Source of the DNA: Mesorhizobium sp.
GTDB lineage: Bacteria; Pseudomonadota; Alphaproteobacteria; Rhizobiales; Rhizobiaceae
Assembly: GCA_027492275.1 (NCBI GenBank)
Contig: JAPUFC010000044.1
Coordinates: forward strand, 20,435 to 84,434
DNA length: 64,000 nucleotides
Reading direction: 5' to 3'
Shown here: one piece after another, positions 29,592 to 41,252 of the stretch
How positions within the stretch are numbered: position 1 is the stretch's first letter
Layout of the letters: each line of letters opens with the position of its first letter
Notes under the pieces: model-generated
The model's database searches: none
What the model was told of the DNA's origin: nothing
The model's input: only the letters and a program-made list of their open reading frames with translations
Made by a program: the position numbers and the translations under genes

Positions 29592-30991
29592 TGTCGGTCA
29601 ATCTCGCGTCCTTCCTCTACCTCGTCTCCGGCATCCTGTTCATCCTGGCGCTGCGCGGCCTGTCGCATCCGACGACCAGCCGCCAGGGCAACATGTACGG
29701 CATGATCGGCATGGCCATCGCCATCGCCACCACGCTGGCGCTGGCGACACCGTCGCCCGGCGGCTTCGCGCTGATCGTCATCGGCCTTTTGGTCGGCGGC
29801 GGCGTCGGCGCGGTGGTTGCCCGGCGCATCGCCATGACGGCGATGCCGCAGCTCGTCGCCGCCTTCCACAGCCTGGTCGGCCTCGCCGCCGTCATGGTGG
29901 CGGCCGCGGCGGTCTACGCGCCGGAAAGCTTCGGGATCGGCACGGTCGGCCATATCCACGCCCAGGCCATCATCGAGATGAGCCTCGGCGTCGCCATCGG
30001 CGCCATCACCTTCACCGGCTCGATCATCGCCTTCCTCAAGCTTGACGGGCGCATGTCGGGCAAGCCGATCATGCTGCCGGGCCGGCACGTCATCAACGCC
30101 GGGCTCGGCATCGCGCTCGTGGTGCTGATCGTGCTGCTGGTCACCACGCAGTCGACGCTGGTGTTCTGGCTGATCGTGCTTTTGTCGCTGGCGCTCGGCG
30201 TGCTGCTCATCGTGCCGATCGGCGGGGCCGACATGCCGGTCGTGGTGTCGATGCTCAACTCCTATTCGGGCTGGGCGGCGGCGGCGCTGGGCTTCACGCT
30301 GGGCAATCTGGCGCTGATCATCACCGGCGCGCTGGTCGGCTCGTCGGGGGCGATCCTCAGCTACATCATGTGCAAGGGCATGAACCGGTCCTTCATCTCG
30401 GTCATCCTCGGCGGCTTCGGCGGCGAGACGGCGACCGCCGGTGCGGATGACGGCATCCAGCGCACGGTCAAGCAGGGTTCGGCTGACGACGCGGCCTATC
30501 TGATGATGAACGCGCAGAAGGTCATCATCGTGCCGGGCTACGGCATGGCGGTGGCGCAGGCGCAGCACGCGCTGCGCGAAATGGCCGACAGGCTGAAGGC
30601 ACATGGCGTCGAGGTGAAGTACGCGATCCACCCGGTGGCGGGACGCATGCCCGGCCACATGAACGTGCTGCTGGCCGAGGCCAACGTGCCATACGACGAG
30701 GTGTTCGAGCTGGAGGACATCAACTCCGAGTTCGCGCAGGCGGACGTCGCCTATGTCATCGGCGCCAACGACGTGACCAACCCGTCCGCGCGGGACGACA
30801 AGTCTAGCCCGATCTACGGCATGCCGATCCTCGACGTCGACAAGGCGCGCACCTGCCTGTTCGTCAAGCGCAGCCTCGGCTCTGGCTATGCCGGCATCGA
30901 CAACACGCTATTCTACAAGGACGGCACCATGATGCTGCTCGGCGACGCCAAGAAGATGACCGAGGAAATCGTCAAGGCCATGGAGCACTGA
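29591..30991 (+). CDS. pntB: NAD(P) transhydrogenase subunit beta
   Basis: A 466-residue subunit. The N-terminal half forms about eight transmembrane helices with 'HSLVGLAAVMVAAAAVY' and 'GRMSGKPIMLPGRH'. The C-terminal domain III binds NADP(H) and contains 'VIIVPGYGMAVAQAQHALRE', 'IHPVAGRMPGHMNVLLAEA' and 'YVIGANDVTNPSAR'. It is the last gene of the operon and is followed by a strong terminator. Confidence 0.95.
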   Translation: MSVNLASFLYLVSGILFILALRGLSHPTTSRQGNMYGMIGMAIAIATTLALATPSPGGFALIVIGLLVGGGVGAVVARRIAMTAMPQLVAAFHSLVGLAAVMVAAAAVYAPESFGIGTVGHIHAQAIIEMSLGVAIGAITFTGSIIAFLKLDGRMSGKPIMLPGRHVINAGLGIALVVLIVLLVTTQSTLVFWLIVLLSLALGVLLIVPIGGADMPVVVSMLNSYSGWAAAALGFTLGNLALIITGALVGSSGAILSYIMCKGMNRSFISVILGGFGGETATAGADDGIQRTVKQGSADDAAYLMMNAQKVIIVPGYGMAVAQAQHALREMADRLKAHGVEVKYAIHPVAGRMPGHMNVLLAEANVPYDEVFELEDINSEFAQADVAYVIGANDVTNPSARDDKSSPIYGMPILDVDKARTCLFVKRSLGSGYAGIDNTLFYKDGTMMLLGDAKKMTEEIVKAMEH

Positions 30992-31024
30992 TCGGGTAGC
31001 ACTGACCGGCGGCGATCCGCTTCC

Positions 31025-31056
31025 ATAAAAAAGCCCGGCATCGCCGGGCTTTTTTC
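31025..31056. terminator. Rho-independent terminator after pntB
   Basis: Stem AGCCCGGC (31032-31039), loop ATC, GCCGGGCT (31043-31050), then a T-run; an A-run precedes the stem. It probably terminates both pntB and the convergent DUF992 gene. Confidence 0.92.
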
Positions 31057-31075
31057 ATGGTGCTTGCGTCGCGTG

Positions 31076-31543
31076 CTACTTCAGCGAATGGGTCAGCTCC
31101 ATGGAGGCGACCGCAAGGGCGAGGTTGAGGCCGGTCTGCGACTGGACGCTCAGCGGCTGCAGCGTGAAGGACTTGTTGAAGCCTCCCACGAGCAGGTTGG
31201 CGCCGCCGCCGGTGACGATGCTGGCCTCGGCGTTCACGCCGAAATAGCGGCCGGCGAGCTGGCCTTCGTCATATTTGCGGTCGAGCGCCAGCACTGCCCA
31301 TTGCAGGGCGCCCTGGTGCGTCGTGCCGAGGTCGACGCCGAGCTTGGAAATGACGCCGGAATAGCGCTCCTCCGGCCCGCCGTTGGAAAAGCGGAAGGTG
31401 CAGGTCAGCGTCTTGTTCGACGTGACGACGAAGCCGGTGCCGCCGTCGATGGCGCAGTCCAGGATGCCGAGCCTCACCTCCGCGCCCGCCGGCGCGGAAA
31501 AAGCGAGGCCGAGCAGGGCCGCGGCGAAAAGCTTCTTGAACAT
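31076..31543 (-). CDS. DUF992 secreted protein
   Basis: A 155-residue protein with a Sec signal peptide 'MFKKLFAAALLGLAFSAPAG' cleaved near residue 22. The mature part matches the DUF992 pattern: 'VRLGILDCAIDGGTGFVVTS' followed by 'NKTLTCTF', the 'YSGVISKLGVDLG' segment and two conserved cysteines. DUF992 proteins are small periplasmic proteins of alphaproteobacteria with unknown function. The start at 31543 has AGAGGGATT before it. Confidence 0.85.
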   Translation of the reverse strand: MFKKLFAAALLGLAFSAPAGAEVRLGILDCAIDGGTGFVVTSNKTLTCTFRFSNGGPEERYSGVISKLGVDLGTTHQGALQWAVLALDRKYDEGQLAGRYFGVNAEASIVTGGGANLLVGGFNKSFTLQPLSVQSQTGLNLALAVASMELTHSLK

Positions 31544-31647
31544 GGAAATCCCTCTGTGACTCACCGCCGCAAAACGGCGGCGCGGAGCGATGGTTCCAGA
31601 ACACCTTGGCGGTTCGATGACGCAGGCAGGACAGCCGGGCGGCGGCC

Positions 31648-32517
31648 TCAGCCGCGCGTGCGGGCCAGTCCGTCCGTTGCGGGCCGGTAGTTGGGGTCGA
31701 GCTGGGCCGCCCGTGCATAGGATTTCGCCGCGCGGGACTTGTCGCCGCGCCGCTCATAGACGAGCGCCTGGTTGGCCCAGCTTTCGGCGATGCGGTCGTT
31801 CAGCTTGATCGCCATGTTGAAGTCGGCGAAGGCGTTGTCCTCGTCGTTCAGCGCGATGTAGGACAGGCCGCGCCCGTTGTAGGGCTCGGGCGAATCCGGC
31901 GACAGCGAGATCGCCGTCGAGAAATCCTCGATGGCGAAATTGTGCTGATTCTGGCTCTGATAGATCAAGCCGCGATTGTGATAGGCGCGCGCGTCGGTGG
32001 TGTCGAGCTGGATCGCCTTCTGGAAGTCGTTGAAGGCGTCCATGGTGCGCCCGGCGCGGCGGTAGAGGTTGCCGCGGCCGATATAGGCGGCGTCGTAGCT
32101 GGCGTTGAGCTGGATGGCGCGGTTGTAGTCGGCCAGCGCCTGCGGCTGGTTGCCCAGGAAGCGATGGATCAGCGCCCGGTTGGAATAGGCCTGGAAGAAG
32201 TCCGGCCGCAACTGGATGGCGGTGTCGAAGTCGCGCAGCGCCTCCTGGTAGCGTCCGCCGCGCCCATAGGCGGAGCCGCGGACATTGTAGGCTTCCGGAT
32301 CGCGCGGGTTGCGCTCGATGACGGCGGTCAGCGAGGATATGTTCTCCTGCGAGCCCTGCGCGGGATCGATAGAGGCGAGCTCGCCCATCGGGTTCGTCTG
32401 GCAGGCGGCGATCGCCAGCATGAGGCCGAGCATGGCGGAGCGCACGAGGGCGCGCGTCGGCGAGGCCCTTCCGGCGGAAGCCGCATGCAAAAAGCCGGTG
32501 TACTGGACGTCAGGCAT
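31648..32517 (-). CDS. TPR-repeat lipoprotein
   Basis: About 289 residues. A lipobox-like 'LMLAIAACQTN' marks a lipoprotein signal, and some six tetratricopeptide repeats follow ('AYSNRALIHRFLGNQPQALA' then 'DYNRAIQLN', 'AYHNRGLIYQSQNQHNFAIE'). It resembles the NlpI-like envelope TPR proteins of rhizobia, which act as scaffolds. The start is uncertain: ATG at 32517 gives a long leader before the hydrophobic region, and GTG at 32445 or 32565 cannot be excluded. Confidence 0.82.
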   Translation of the reverse strand: MPDVQYTGFLHAASAGRASPTRALVRSAMLGLMLAIAACQTNPMGELASIDPAQGSQENISSLTAVIERNPRDPEAYNVRGSAYGRGGRYQEALRDFDTAIQLRPDFFQAYSNRALIHRFLGNQPQALADYNRAIQLNASYDAAYIGRGNLYRRAGRTMDAFNDFQKAIQLDTTDARAYHNRGLIYQSQNQHNFAIEDFSTAISLSPDSPEPYNGRGLSYIALNDEDNAFADFNMAIKLNDRIAESWANQALVYERRGDKSRAAKSYARAAQLDPNYRPATDGLARTRG

Positions 32518-32656
32518 TCCGGGATCGATCCAGACCATCGCGCGGAGCATCGCGCCGATTATCACGCATCACGGCGCAAAAAACGCAAAATCGCGGGATG
32601 ACGATCGTCACCCCACGAAGCGCGTATTTCCTGAAAGCGACGAAAAAGCGGCAGCG

Positions 32657-32914
32657 TCAGCGAGCCGGGCGAGCCGCGCCGGCAGCCGGAACCGGGCGCG
32701 GCGTCATCGGCAGCAGCCCTTCGCGCTGGGCGCGCTTGCGGGCCAGCTTGCGGGCGCGGCGCACGGCCTCGGCCTTTTCGCGGGCGCGCTTCTCGGACGG
32801 CTTCTCGTAGTGACCGCGCATCTTCATCTCGCGGAAGATGCCCTCGCGCTGCATCTTCTTCTTGAGCGCGCGGAGCGCTTGGTCCACATTGTTGTCGCGA
32901 ACGAGTACCTGCAC
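32657..32914 (-). CDS. rpsU: 30S ribosomal protein S21
   Basis: An 85-residue basic protein beginning '[20 protein letters not shown]' with the S21 signature '[19 protein letters not shown]'. The start codon is GTG, preceded by AGGAC. The C-terminal extension, rich in Arg, Ala and Pro, is typical of alphaproteobacterial S21. It binds the 30S subunit and aids translation initiation. Confidence 0.96.
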   Translation of the reverse strand: MQVLVRDNNVDQALRALKKKMQREGIFREMKMRGHYEKPSEKRAREKAEAVRRARKLARKRAQREGLLPMTPRPVPAAGAARPAR

Positions 32915-33151
32915 TGGTTGTCCTGTCTTTCGTGTTCAGGGGTCGGCGCACGGAAAAGCTGCGCCATCGCGGCGGCTTCCGTCGCGAATTGTGGCGGCTG
33001 ATAGCAGAATCGCGGCGGCTTGTCCATCGGCCTTGACGCGCTCGGCAGGCATCGGGTAGCGCTGGCCTTGCAGGCCGGTCGGTCTGCACCATCACCTCGA
33101 CGGTGCGAACGCGCTAAGCGCTACGCTTGGCACGTCAGGAGTCCCCGAGCC

Positions 33152-34354
33152 TTGAGCCAAGCCACCCTACAGACCCGTGCGCCCGGCGGCGGCGATACCG
33201 CCATCATGGTCATCCTGGCGATCAGCTTCTGCCACCTCATCAACGACGTGCTGCAGTCGATGCTGACGGCGCTCTATCCGCTGATGAAGGAGACTTACGA
33301 CCTGGATTTCTGGCAGATCGGCCTGCTGACCCTGACCTTCCAGTTCACCGCCTCGCTTCTGCAGCCGGTGGTCGGCCTCTATACAGACAAGCATCCGGCG
33401 CCGCGCTCGCTGCCGCTCGGCATGGTCTCCTCGCTGATCGGGCTGATCCTGCTCGCCTTCGCCCATCATTACTGGACGCTGCTGCTCGGCGCTGCGGTCA
33501 TCGGCATCGGTTCGGCGATCTTCCACCCGGAATCGTCGCGCATCGCGCGGCTGGCCTCCGGCGGCCGGCACGGCTTCGCCCAGTCGACCTTCCAGGTGGG
33601 CGGCAATCTCGGCCATGCGCTCGGACCGCTGCTCGCCGCCTTCATCGTCGTCCCGCGGGGGCAGACGAGCGTCGCCTGGTTCTGCCTCGTCGCGATGGTC
33701 GGCATCCTCGTTCTGCGGCGCGTCAGCGGCTGGTACGCCGCCCACATGCGCGAGACCGCCAAGCGCCCGGCGGCGGCCGCGCGCTATCCGCTTCCGGCCA
33801 GGCGCACGCAACTGGCGATGGCCGTGCTCTTCCTGCTGGTGATCACCAAGAACATCTACACCGCCAGCCTGGGCAGCTACTACACCTTCTACCTGATCGA
33901 GAAGTTCGGGGTATCGGTGCAGGCCTCGCAGGTGCTGCTGTTCGTGTTCTACGGCGCCTCGGCGATCGGCATCTTCATCGGCGGCCTGGTCGGCGACCGG
34001 TTCGGCTCCAAGGCGGTCATCTGGATCTCGATCCTCGGCGTGCTGCCCTTCACGCTGGCCATGCCCTATGCCGGCCTCACGCTGACCGTGATCCTGTCGA
34101 TCCTGGTCGGGCTGATCCTGTCGTCCGCCTTCACGGCCATCGTCGTTTTCGCGCAGGAGCTGATGCCGGGACGCGTCGGCATGGTGGCGGGCATCTTCTT
34201 CGGCTTCTCCTTCGGCGTCGGCGGGCTCGCCGCCGCCGGCCTCGGCATCCTGGCCGACCATCAGGGCATCGACTACGTCTTCCGCATGGTCTCCTACCTA
34301 CCGCTGCTCGGCCTGCTGACGATCCTCCTGCCGCGCATGGACGAGCTGCGCTGA
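33152..34354 (+). CDS. fsr: MFS exporter of the fosmidomycin-resistance (Fsr) type
   Basis: A 400-residue transporter with 12 hydrophobic helices. 'SFCHLINDVLQSMLTALYPL', 'FQFTASLLQPVVGLYTDKHP' and 'GIGSAIFHPESSRIARLASG' are hallmark Fsr segments. The family exports small compounds such as fosmidomycin, driven by protons. The start is taken as TTG at 33152, with AGGAG somewhat far upstream; no ATG lies before the first helix in a better position. It is divergent from rpsU. Confidence 0.87.
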   Translation: MSQATLQTRAPGGGDTAIMVILAISFCHLINDVLQSMLTALYPLMKETYDLDFWQIGLLTLTFQFTASLLQPVVGLYTDKHPAPRSLPLGMVSSLIGLILLAFAHHYWTLLLGAAVIGIGSAIFHPESSRIARLASGGRHGFAQSTFQVGGNLGHALGPLLAAFIVVPRGQTSVAWFCLVAMVGILVLRRVSGWYAAHMRETAKRPAAAARYPLPARRTQLAMAVLFLLVITKNIYTASLGSYYTFYLIEKFGVSVQASQVLLFVFYGASAIGIFIGGLVGDRFGSKAVIWISILGVLPFTLAMPYAGLTLTVILSILVGLILSSAFTAIVVFAQELMPGRVGMVAGIFFGFSFGVGGLAAAGLGILADHQGIDYVFRMVSYLPLLGLLTILLPRMDELR

Positions 34355-34448
34355 GGCCCCAGCGTCAGGCCGGGTCGCAAACGGCACAAGGGTGACAGCG
34401 GCCGACGGCTAATGGTAGCCTTCGGCGAACGGCGCCATCGGACAGGCT

Positions 34449-35702
34449 ATGCGGAAGTTCTCGGTATTCGCCATCGCGCGCGAGGCCATGCGCGCTCACA
34501 AGGGATGGGAGGAGCAGTGGTCCTCGCCCGAGCCGCGGCGGCAATACGACGTCGTCATCGTCGGGGCCGGCGGCCACGGTCTGGCGACGGCCTACTACCT
34601 CGCCAGGGAACACGGCGTCACCAATGTCGCGGTGCTGGAAAAGGGCTGGCTCGGCGGCGGCAACACGGGCCGCAACACCACCATCATCCGCTCCAACTAT
34701 CTCTATGACGAGAGCGCCGGCATCTACGAGCATGCGCTGAAGCTGTGGGAGGGGCTGAGCCAGGAGCTCAACTACAACGTCATGTACTCGCCGCGCGGCG
34801 TCATGATGCTGGCGCACAATGTGCACGACGTGCAGGTGCTGAAGCGCCATGTCCATGCCAACCGGCTGAACGGCATCGACAACGAATGGCTGACGCCGGA
34901 AGAGGCCAGGGCCTTCTGCCCGCCGCTGAACATTTCGCAGGGGGCGCGCCATCCTGTGGTGGGCGCGTCGCTGCAAAGGCGCGGCGGCACGGCGCGCCAT
35001 GACGCGGTCGCCTGGGGCTATGCCCGCGCGGCCAGCGACCGGGGCGTCCACATCATCCAGAACTGCGAGGTGACCGGCATCCGCCGCGACGCGACGGGCC
35101 GCGTCGAGGGTGTGGAGACCAGCCGCGGCTTCATCGGCGCGCGCAAGGTCGGCGTCGTGGCGGCGGGGCACAGCTCCGTCGTCATGCAGATGGCCGGCGT
35201 GCGCATGCCGCTGGAAAGCTATCCGCTGCAGGCGCTGGTGTCGGAGCCGGTGAAGCCGGTGTTCCCCTGCGTGGTGATGTCCAACACGGTGCATGCCTAC
35301 ATCTCCCAGTCCGACAAGGGCGAGCTGGTGATCGGCGCGGGCACCGACCAGTATCCGTCCTATTCGCAGACCGGCGGGCTGCATGTCCTGCAACACACGC
35401 TGGAGGCGATCGTGGAGATGTTTCCGATCTTCTCGCGCATGAAGATGCTGCGCTCGTGGGGCGGCATCGTCGACGTGACGCCGGACCGCTCGCCGATCCT
35501 GGCGAAGACGCCGGTGCCGGGCCTCTACGTCAATTGCGGCTGGGGCACGGGCGGCTTCAAGGCGACGCCGGGCTCCGGCCATGTCTTCGCCCACACGATC
35601 GCGCGCGACGCGCCGCACCCGATCAACGCGCCCTTCACGCTGGAGCGCTTCCGCACCGGGCGGCTGATCGACGAGGCGGCGGCCGCCGCCGTGGCGCATT
35701 GA
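34449..35702 (+). CDS. soxB: Sarcosine oxidase subunit beta
   Basis: A 417-residue flavoprotein. The FAD-binding motif is '[20 protein letters not shown]' near residue 38, followed by '[19 protein letters not shown]', the typical SoxB stretch, and a C-terminal '[20 protein letters not shown]' containing the conserved Gly/Thr loop. In the heterotetramer it demethylates sarcosine to glycine, producing formaldehyde equivalents and H2O2. It leads the sox operon. Confidence 0.95.
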   Translation: MRKFSVFAIAREAMRAHKGWEEQWSSPEPRRQYDVVIVGAGGHGLATAYYLAREHGVTNVAVLEKGWLGGGNTGRNTTIIRSNYLYDESAGIYEHALKLWEGLSQELNYNVMYSPRGVMMLAHNVHDVQVLKRHVHANRLNGIDNEWLTPEEARAFCPPLNISQGARHPVVGASLQRRGGTARHDAVAWGYARAASDRGVHIIQNCEVTGIRRDATGRVEGVETSRGFIGARKVGVVAAGHSSVVMQMAGVRMPLESYPLQALVSEPVKPVFPCVVMSNTVHAYISQSDKGELVIGAGTDQYPSYSQTGGLHVLQHTLEAIVEMFPIFSRMKMLRSWGGIVDVTPDRSPILAKTPVPGLYVNCGWGTGGFKATPGSGHVFAHTIARDAPHPINAPFTLERFRTGRLIDEAAAAAVAH

Positions 35703-36109
35703 TGAGGGTGCCGGCCCTCGTCGTCGCGGCGATGATCACCGCCGCCGGTCCGGCCAAGGCCGAGGGCGGGTTTCGCTTCAGCGAGGATCTGGTCATCCGC
35801 AAGCACGAGACCGCGCATGAATGGCCGTTCTCGGTGGACGAGGGCGAATTGAACTGCATCGCCGTGGACGGGCAGAAATTCGTCTTCTTCGCGGAGATGC
35901 TGGCGCCGGAGAAGCAGGGCGGCTTCGGCAAGATGGTCCTGCCGCGCCGCGTGGTCGTCTCGGCCAATCTGGTCGCGCTCCTCGCCTCGCTGGAGGACAG
36001 GGCGCTCTATGCGCCGTATGACGGGCTGGAGACGTTGATCAAGCGGCTGGCGCCGTTCGAGCGCATGGGCTGGGCGCTTTGCGACAAGGCCGAAGGGAAG
36101 GGAATCTAG
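35702..36109 (+). CDS. Secreted DUF2511 (YebY)-like protein within the sox operon
   Basis: A 135-residue protein with a short signal peptide 'VPALVVAAMITAAGPAKA'. The mature part has 'EWPFSVDEGELNCIAVDG' and a C-terminal Cys in 'MGWALCDKA', resembling the YebY/DUF2511 pattern of a Trp-Pro-Phe motif and two cysteines that could pair. Its ATG overlaps the soxB stop (TGATG), and soxD starts one base after its stop, so it is truly embedded in the operon. A periplasmic protein among cytoplasmic oxidase subunits is unexpected. Confidence 0.6.
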   Translation: MRVPALVVAAMITAAGPAKAEGGFRFSEDLVIRKHETAHEWPFSVDEGELNCIAVDGQKFVFFAEMLAPEKQGGFGKMVLPRRVVVSANLVALLASLEDRALYAPYDGLETLIKRLAPFERMGWALCDKAEGKGI

Positions 36110-36110
36110 C

Positions 36111-36395
36111 ATGCTTCTCATCCGCTGCCCCTATTGCGAGGAGGAGCGCCCGGAGCTCGAATTCCGCCATACCGGCGAGGCGCATGTGGCGCGTTCGTCC
36201 GATCTCGCCGCCGAGAGCGACGAGGGTTTCGAAAAATTCCTGTTCGTCCGCAGCAATCCGAAAGGCGTCGTGTTCGAGCGCTGGCGGCACATCCATGGCT
36301 GCGCGCGCTTCTTCAACGCGGCGCGCGACACGGTGAGCGACAGGTTTTTGATGACGTACAAGGCTGGGGAGCCGAAGCCGGAGAAGCTGGCATGA
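36111..36395 (+). CDS. soxD: Sarcosine oxidase subunit delta
   Basis: A 94-residue protein starting 'MLLIRCPYCEEERPELEF', with the CPYC and 'HIHGCARFFNAARDT' residues that bind zinc in SoxD. It is the small structural subunit of heterotetrameric sarcosine oxidase. It lies directly behind the secreted-protein gene. The repeat element that follows separates it from soxA. Confidence 0.95.
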   Translation: MLLIRCPYCEEERPELEFRHTGEAHVARSSDLAAESDEGFEKFLFVRSNPKGVVFERWRHIHGCARFFNAARDTVSDRFLMTYKAGEPKPEKLA

Positions 36396-36409
36396 AGATG
36401 CTTTCCATC

Positions 36410-36529
36410 GACGCCCCCTCCGTCCCTCCGGGCCACCTCCCCGGTGAACGGGGGAGGATCGCAGGTCGCGGCCGGCATCTCCTCCCCTGCGCAGCGGGGG
36501 AGGAGGCCCGAAGGGACGGAAGGGGCGTC
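36410..36529. repeat. Intergenic GC-rich palindromic repeat, family A, copy 3, inside the sox operon
   Basis: About 120 bases with outer arms GACGCCCCCTCCG and a slightly diverged right arm ending AAGGGGCGTC. Inner parts such as CCTCCCCGGTGAACGGGGGAGG (split) match copies 1 and 2. It sits between soxD and soxA, so it is transcribed if the operon is continuous and could shape mRNA stability. Confidence 0.85.
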
Positions 36530-36552
36530 GACGTCGAAGGAAAGGTGCGGCG

Positions 36553-39538
36553 ATGACCCAGCCGTTCCGCATTTCCGGCAAGGGCCGCCTGACGCCGGCG
36601 CGGACCGTGCGCTTCACCTTCGACGGCACGGCCTACACGGGCCTGGAAGGCGACACGCTCGCCTCCGCCCTGCTGGCGAACGGCGTGCATCTCGTCGGGC
36701 GTTCGTTCAAGTATCATCGGCCGCGCGGCATCCTGTCCGACGGGCCAGAGGAGCCGAGCGCGCTGGTGACGGTGGCGCGCGACGGGGCGCGGCGGACCCC
36801 GAACGTGCGGGCGACGGTGCAGGAGATCCATGACGGGCTTTGCGCCGTCTCGCAGAACCGCTGGCCGTCGCTCGCCTTCGACATCGGCGCGGCGGGCAAT
36901 CTGGCCGCGCCGCTGTTGTCGGCCGGCTTCTACTACAAGACCTTCCTGTGGCCGCGCTGGGCGTGGAAGCGGCTCTACGAGCCGGCGATCCGCCGCGCGG
37001 CGGGGCTTGGCAAGGCGCCGTCGGAGCGCGATCCGGACGTCTACGCCTCCCGCTTCGCCCATTGCGACGTGCTGGTGGTCGGCGGCGGACCGGCCGGGCT
37101 GACGGCGGCGCTGGCGGCGGCCGAGACGGGCGCGCGCGTCATGCTTGCCGACGAAAGGGCCGAGTTCGGTGGCGCGCTGCGCTTCGACACCGATGCCCGG
37201 ATCGACGGGCAGGACGGCTGGACGTGGGCACGGGAGACCGTGCGGCGGCTGGCCGGGATGGCGAATGTGCGGCTGCTGCGGCGCGCCACCGCCTTCGGTT
37301 ACCACGCGCAGAACCTCGTCGGCGTGGTGGAGCGGCTCACCGACCATCTGCCCGATCCCGAACCGCGCATGCCGCGTGAACGGCTGTGGCAGATCCGGGC
37401 GAAGCGCGTTGTGCTGGCCACCGGCGCGATCGAGCGGCACATGGTGTTTCCCGGCAACGACCGGCCGGGCATCATGCTGGCTTCCGCGGCGCGCGCCTAT
37501 CTCAATCATTACGGCGTCGGCGTCGGCCGGCAGGTCGGCGTCTATACGGCGGATGACGGCGCCTATGCGGCGGCGCTCGACCTGCACCGCGCCGGCGTGC
37601 GGGTCGCCGCGATCGTCGATCTGCGCGACGAGCCGGGAGGACCGCTGGTGGAGGCGGCGCGGGCGGCGGCGATCGAGGTGAATGCCGGCCGGGCGGTGGT
37701 CGCAACGTCGGGGCGGCTGCGCGTCGCCTCCATGACGGTCGCCACGAAGGACGGCGGTCCCGGCAGGCGCATCGCCGTCGATGCGCTGCTGGTGTCGGCC
37801 GGCTGGACGCCGAGCGTGCATCTGTTCTCGCAGTCACGCGGCAGGCTAGCCTTCGACGAGCGGACGCAGTCGTTCCTGCCGGACGAGCCGGTGCAGGACT
37901 GCGTCTGCGTCGGCGCGTGCGCGGGAAGCTTCGAGCTTGCCGCCGCAATTGAGGAAGCGCACGCAGCCGGGCAGGCGATGGCGCGTCAGGCGGAGGGCGG
38001 CCGTTCCATCACCACGGGCCCCGTTGCGCAGGCGCAGCCGAGCGGCCCGGGCGGCATGATCGGCGCCGCGCCTGGCGCGGGGCCGGACGACAAGGGCCGC
38101 GCGTTCGTCGATTTCCAGAACGACGTGACCGCCAAGGACATCAGGCTTGCGGTGCGGGAAGGTTTTCGGTCCATCGAGCACGTCAAGCGCTTCACCACCA
38201 ACGGAATGGCGACCGACCAGGGCAAGACCTCCAATCTGCACGGCCTGGCCATCGCGGCCGAGGCGCTCGGAAAATCCGTGCCGGAGGTCGGGCTCACCAC
38301 CTTCCGCGCGCCGTTCACGCCGGTGACCTTCGGCGCGCTGGCGGCGCATGGGCGCGGCCGGCTGTTCGATCCGACGCGGCGCACGCCGATCCACGGCTGG
38401 GCCGAGCGGCAAGGCGCGGTGTTCGAGCCGGTGGGCCAGTGGCAGCGCGCCCGCTATTTTCCGCGTCCCGGCGAGGACATGCGGGCGGCGGTGGACCGCG
38501 AATGCGCGGCCGTGCGGCGTTCCGCCGGCCTGTTCGACGCCTCGACGCTCGGCAAGATCGAGGTGGTGGGGCCGGATGCGGCCGCCTTCATGGAACTGCT
38601 CTACACCAATCCCTGGCGGAAGCTCGAACACGGCCGCTGCCGCTACGGCATCATGCTGCGCGAGGACGGGTTCATCTATGACGACGGCGTCGTGGGACGG
38701 CTGGCGCCCGACCGCTTCCACGTCACCACCACGACCGGCGGAGCGGCGCGCGTGCTCAACCACATGGAGGACTATCTCCAGACAGAGTTCCCGCATCTAA
38801 AGGTGTGGCTCACCTCGATTTCCGAGCAATGGGCGGTGATCGCCGTGCAGGGGCCGGCGTCGCGGGAGATCGTCGCGCCGCTGGTCGAGGGCGTCGACCT
38901 GTCGGACGCCGCCATGCCGCACATGTCGGTGCGCGAGGGACGGATCTGCGGTGTGCCGGCGCGCCTGTTCCGCATGTCGTTCACCGGCGAGCGCGGCTTC
39001 GAGGTCAACGTGCCGGCCGACTACGGCGAGGCCGTCTGGGAAGCGCTGTGGGCGGAGGGCCGGAAGCACGGCGCCTGCGCCTACGGCACGGAGGCGATGC
39101 ATGTGCTGCGCGCCGAGAAAGGCTACATCATCGTGGGGCAGGACACCGACGGCACCGTCACGCCCGACGATGCCGGCCTGGGCTGGGCGGTTGGAAAAGC
39201 GAAAGCCGACTTCGTCGGCATACGCGGCCTGAAGCGGTCCGATCTCACGGCCCCCGGCCGCAAGCAGCTTGTCGGACTGAGGACGAAAAATCCAGCGATC
39301 GTGCTGGAGGAGGGGGCGCAGATCGTCGCCGACCCGGCGCAGGCCGTGCCGATGCGCATGATCGGGCACGTGACCTCGTCCTACTGGTCGGCGAATTGCG
39401 GCCGCTCGATCGCGCTGGCGCTGGTGGCGGACGGCCGCGCGCACGTCGGGCGGACGCTTTATGTGCCGATGCCGGACGGCGCGGTGGACGTCGAGGTCAC
39501 CGGGACGGTCTTCCTCGACGAGGCAGGGGAGCGGCTGC

Positions 39539-39546
<8 letters not shown>
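36553..39546 (+). CDS. soxA: Sarcosine oxidase subunit alpha
   Basis: A 997-residue subunit. The N-terminal ferredoxin-like region (about 1-90) has 'GRSFKYHRPRGILSDGPEEP'. The nucleotide-binding region has 'DVLVVGGGPAGLTAALAAAE' near residue 172. 'ERHMVFPGNDRPGIMLASAA' is typical of the family. The last 400 residues form a GcvT-like folate-binding domain ('ERGFEVNVPADYGEAVWEAL') that accepts the methylene group on tetrahydrofolate. It overlaps soxG by 8 bases. Confidence 0.95.
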
Positions 39547-40838
<1,292 letters not shown>

Positions 40839-40847
40839 TCCCGAGGC

Positions 40848-41213
40848 TCAGCCGTCGTTCGACGCGTTGAGCTGCTCCGGCGTCAGTCCGGCTTCGGGCT
40901 GCCCGGAGCCGGCCACGAGCGAAAAAATCTTTCGCCTGGATTTCACGAGCGGCGCCAGAGCCGCTCCGAGCGGCTGCATGCGCGGGCCGGCCTCATGCGC
41001 GCTCACCGCCGCCTCGCCGGCATAGGTTTCGCTGACGATCACCTTGCCCGGCACCGGCCTGCCGTCGCGCTCGATCGGCCGCAGCACTTCGAAGCCCAGG
41101 CATCCATCCTCCTCGGAAAGCGTGCGGCGCGCGTGATCGCCGAGCAGGGCGGCGACATCGTCCTCGCGTCCGTCCTGCGTCTCGAATTCGACAATGATCG
41201 ACCAATGCGGCAC
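40848..41213 (-). CDS. Antibiotic-biosynthesis-monooxygenase-fold protein
   Basis: A 121-residue protein beginning 'MPHWSIIVEFETQDGREDDV' and containing 'EEDGCLGFEVLRPIERDGRP', the pattern of the dimeric alpha-beta ABM fold (YgiN-like). GTG is the start, with GGAAGGAAAG before it. Such proteins act as small cofactor-free oxygenases or as stress proteins; the substrate here is unknown. Confidence 0.8.
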   Translation of the reverse strand: MPHWSIIVEFETQDGREDDVAALLGDHARRTLSEEDGCLGFEVLRPIERDGRPVPGKVIVSETYAGEAAVSAHEAGPRMQPLGAALAPLVKSRRKIFSLVAGSGQPEAGLTPEQLNASNDG

Positions 41214-41252
41214 GGCGCTTTCCTTCCAAGTGGGCGGCCGGCGGCCGCGATT

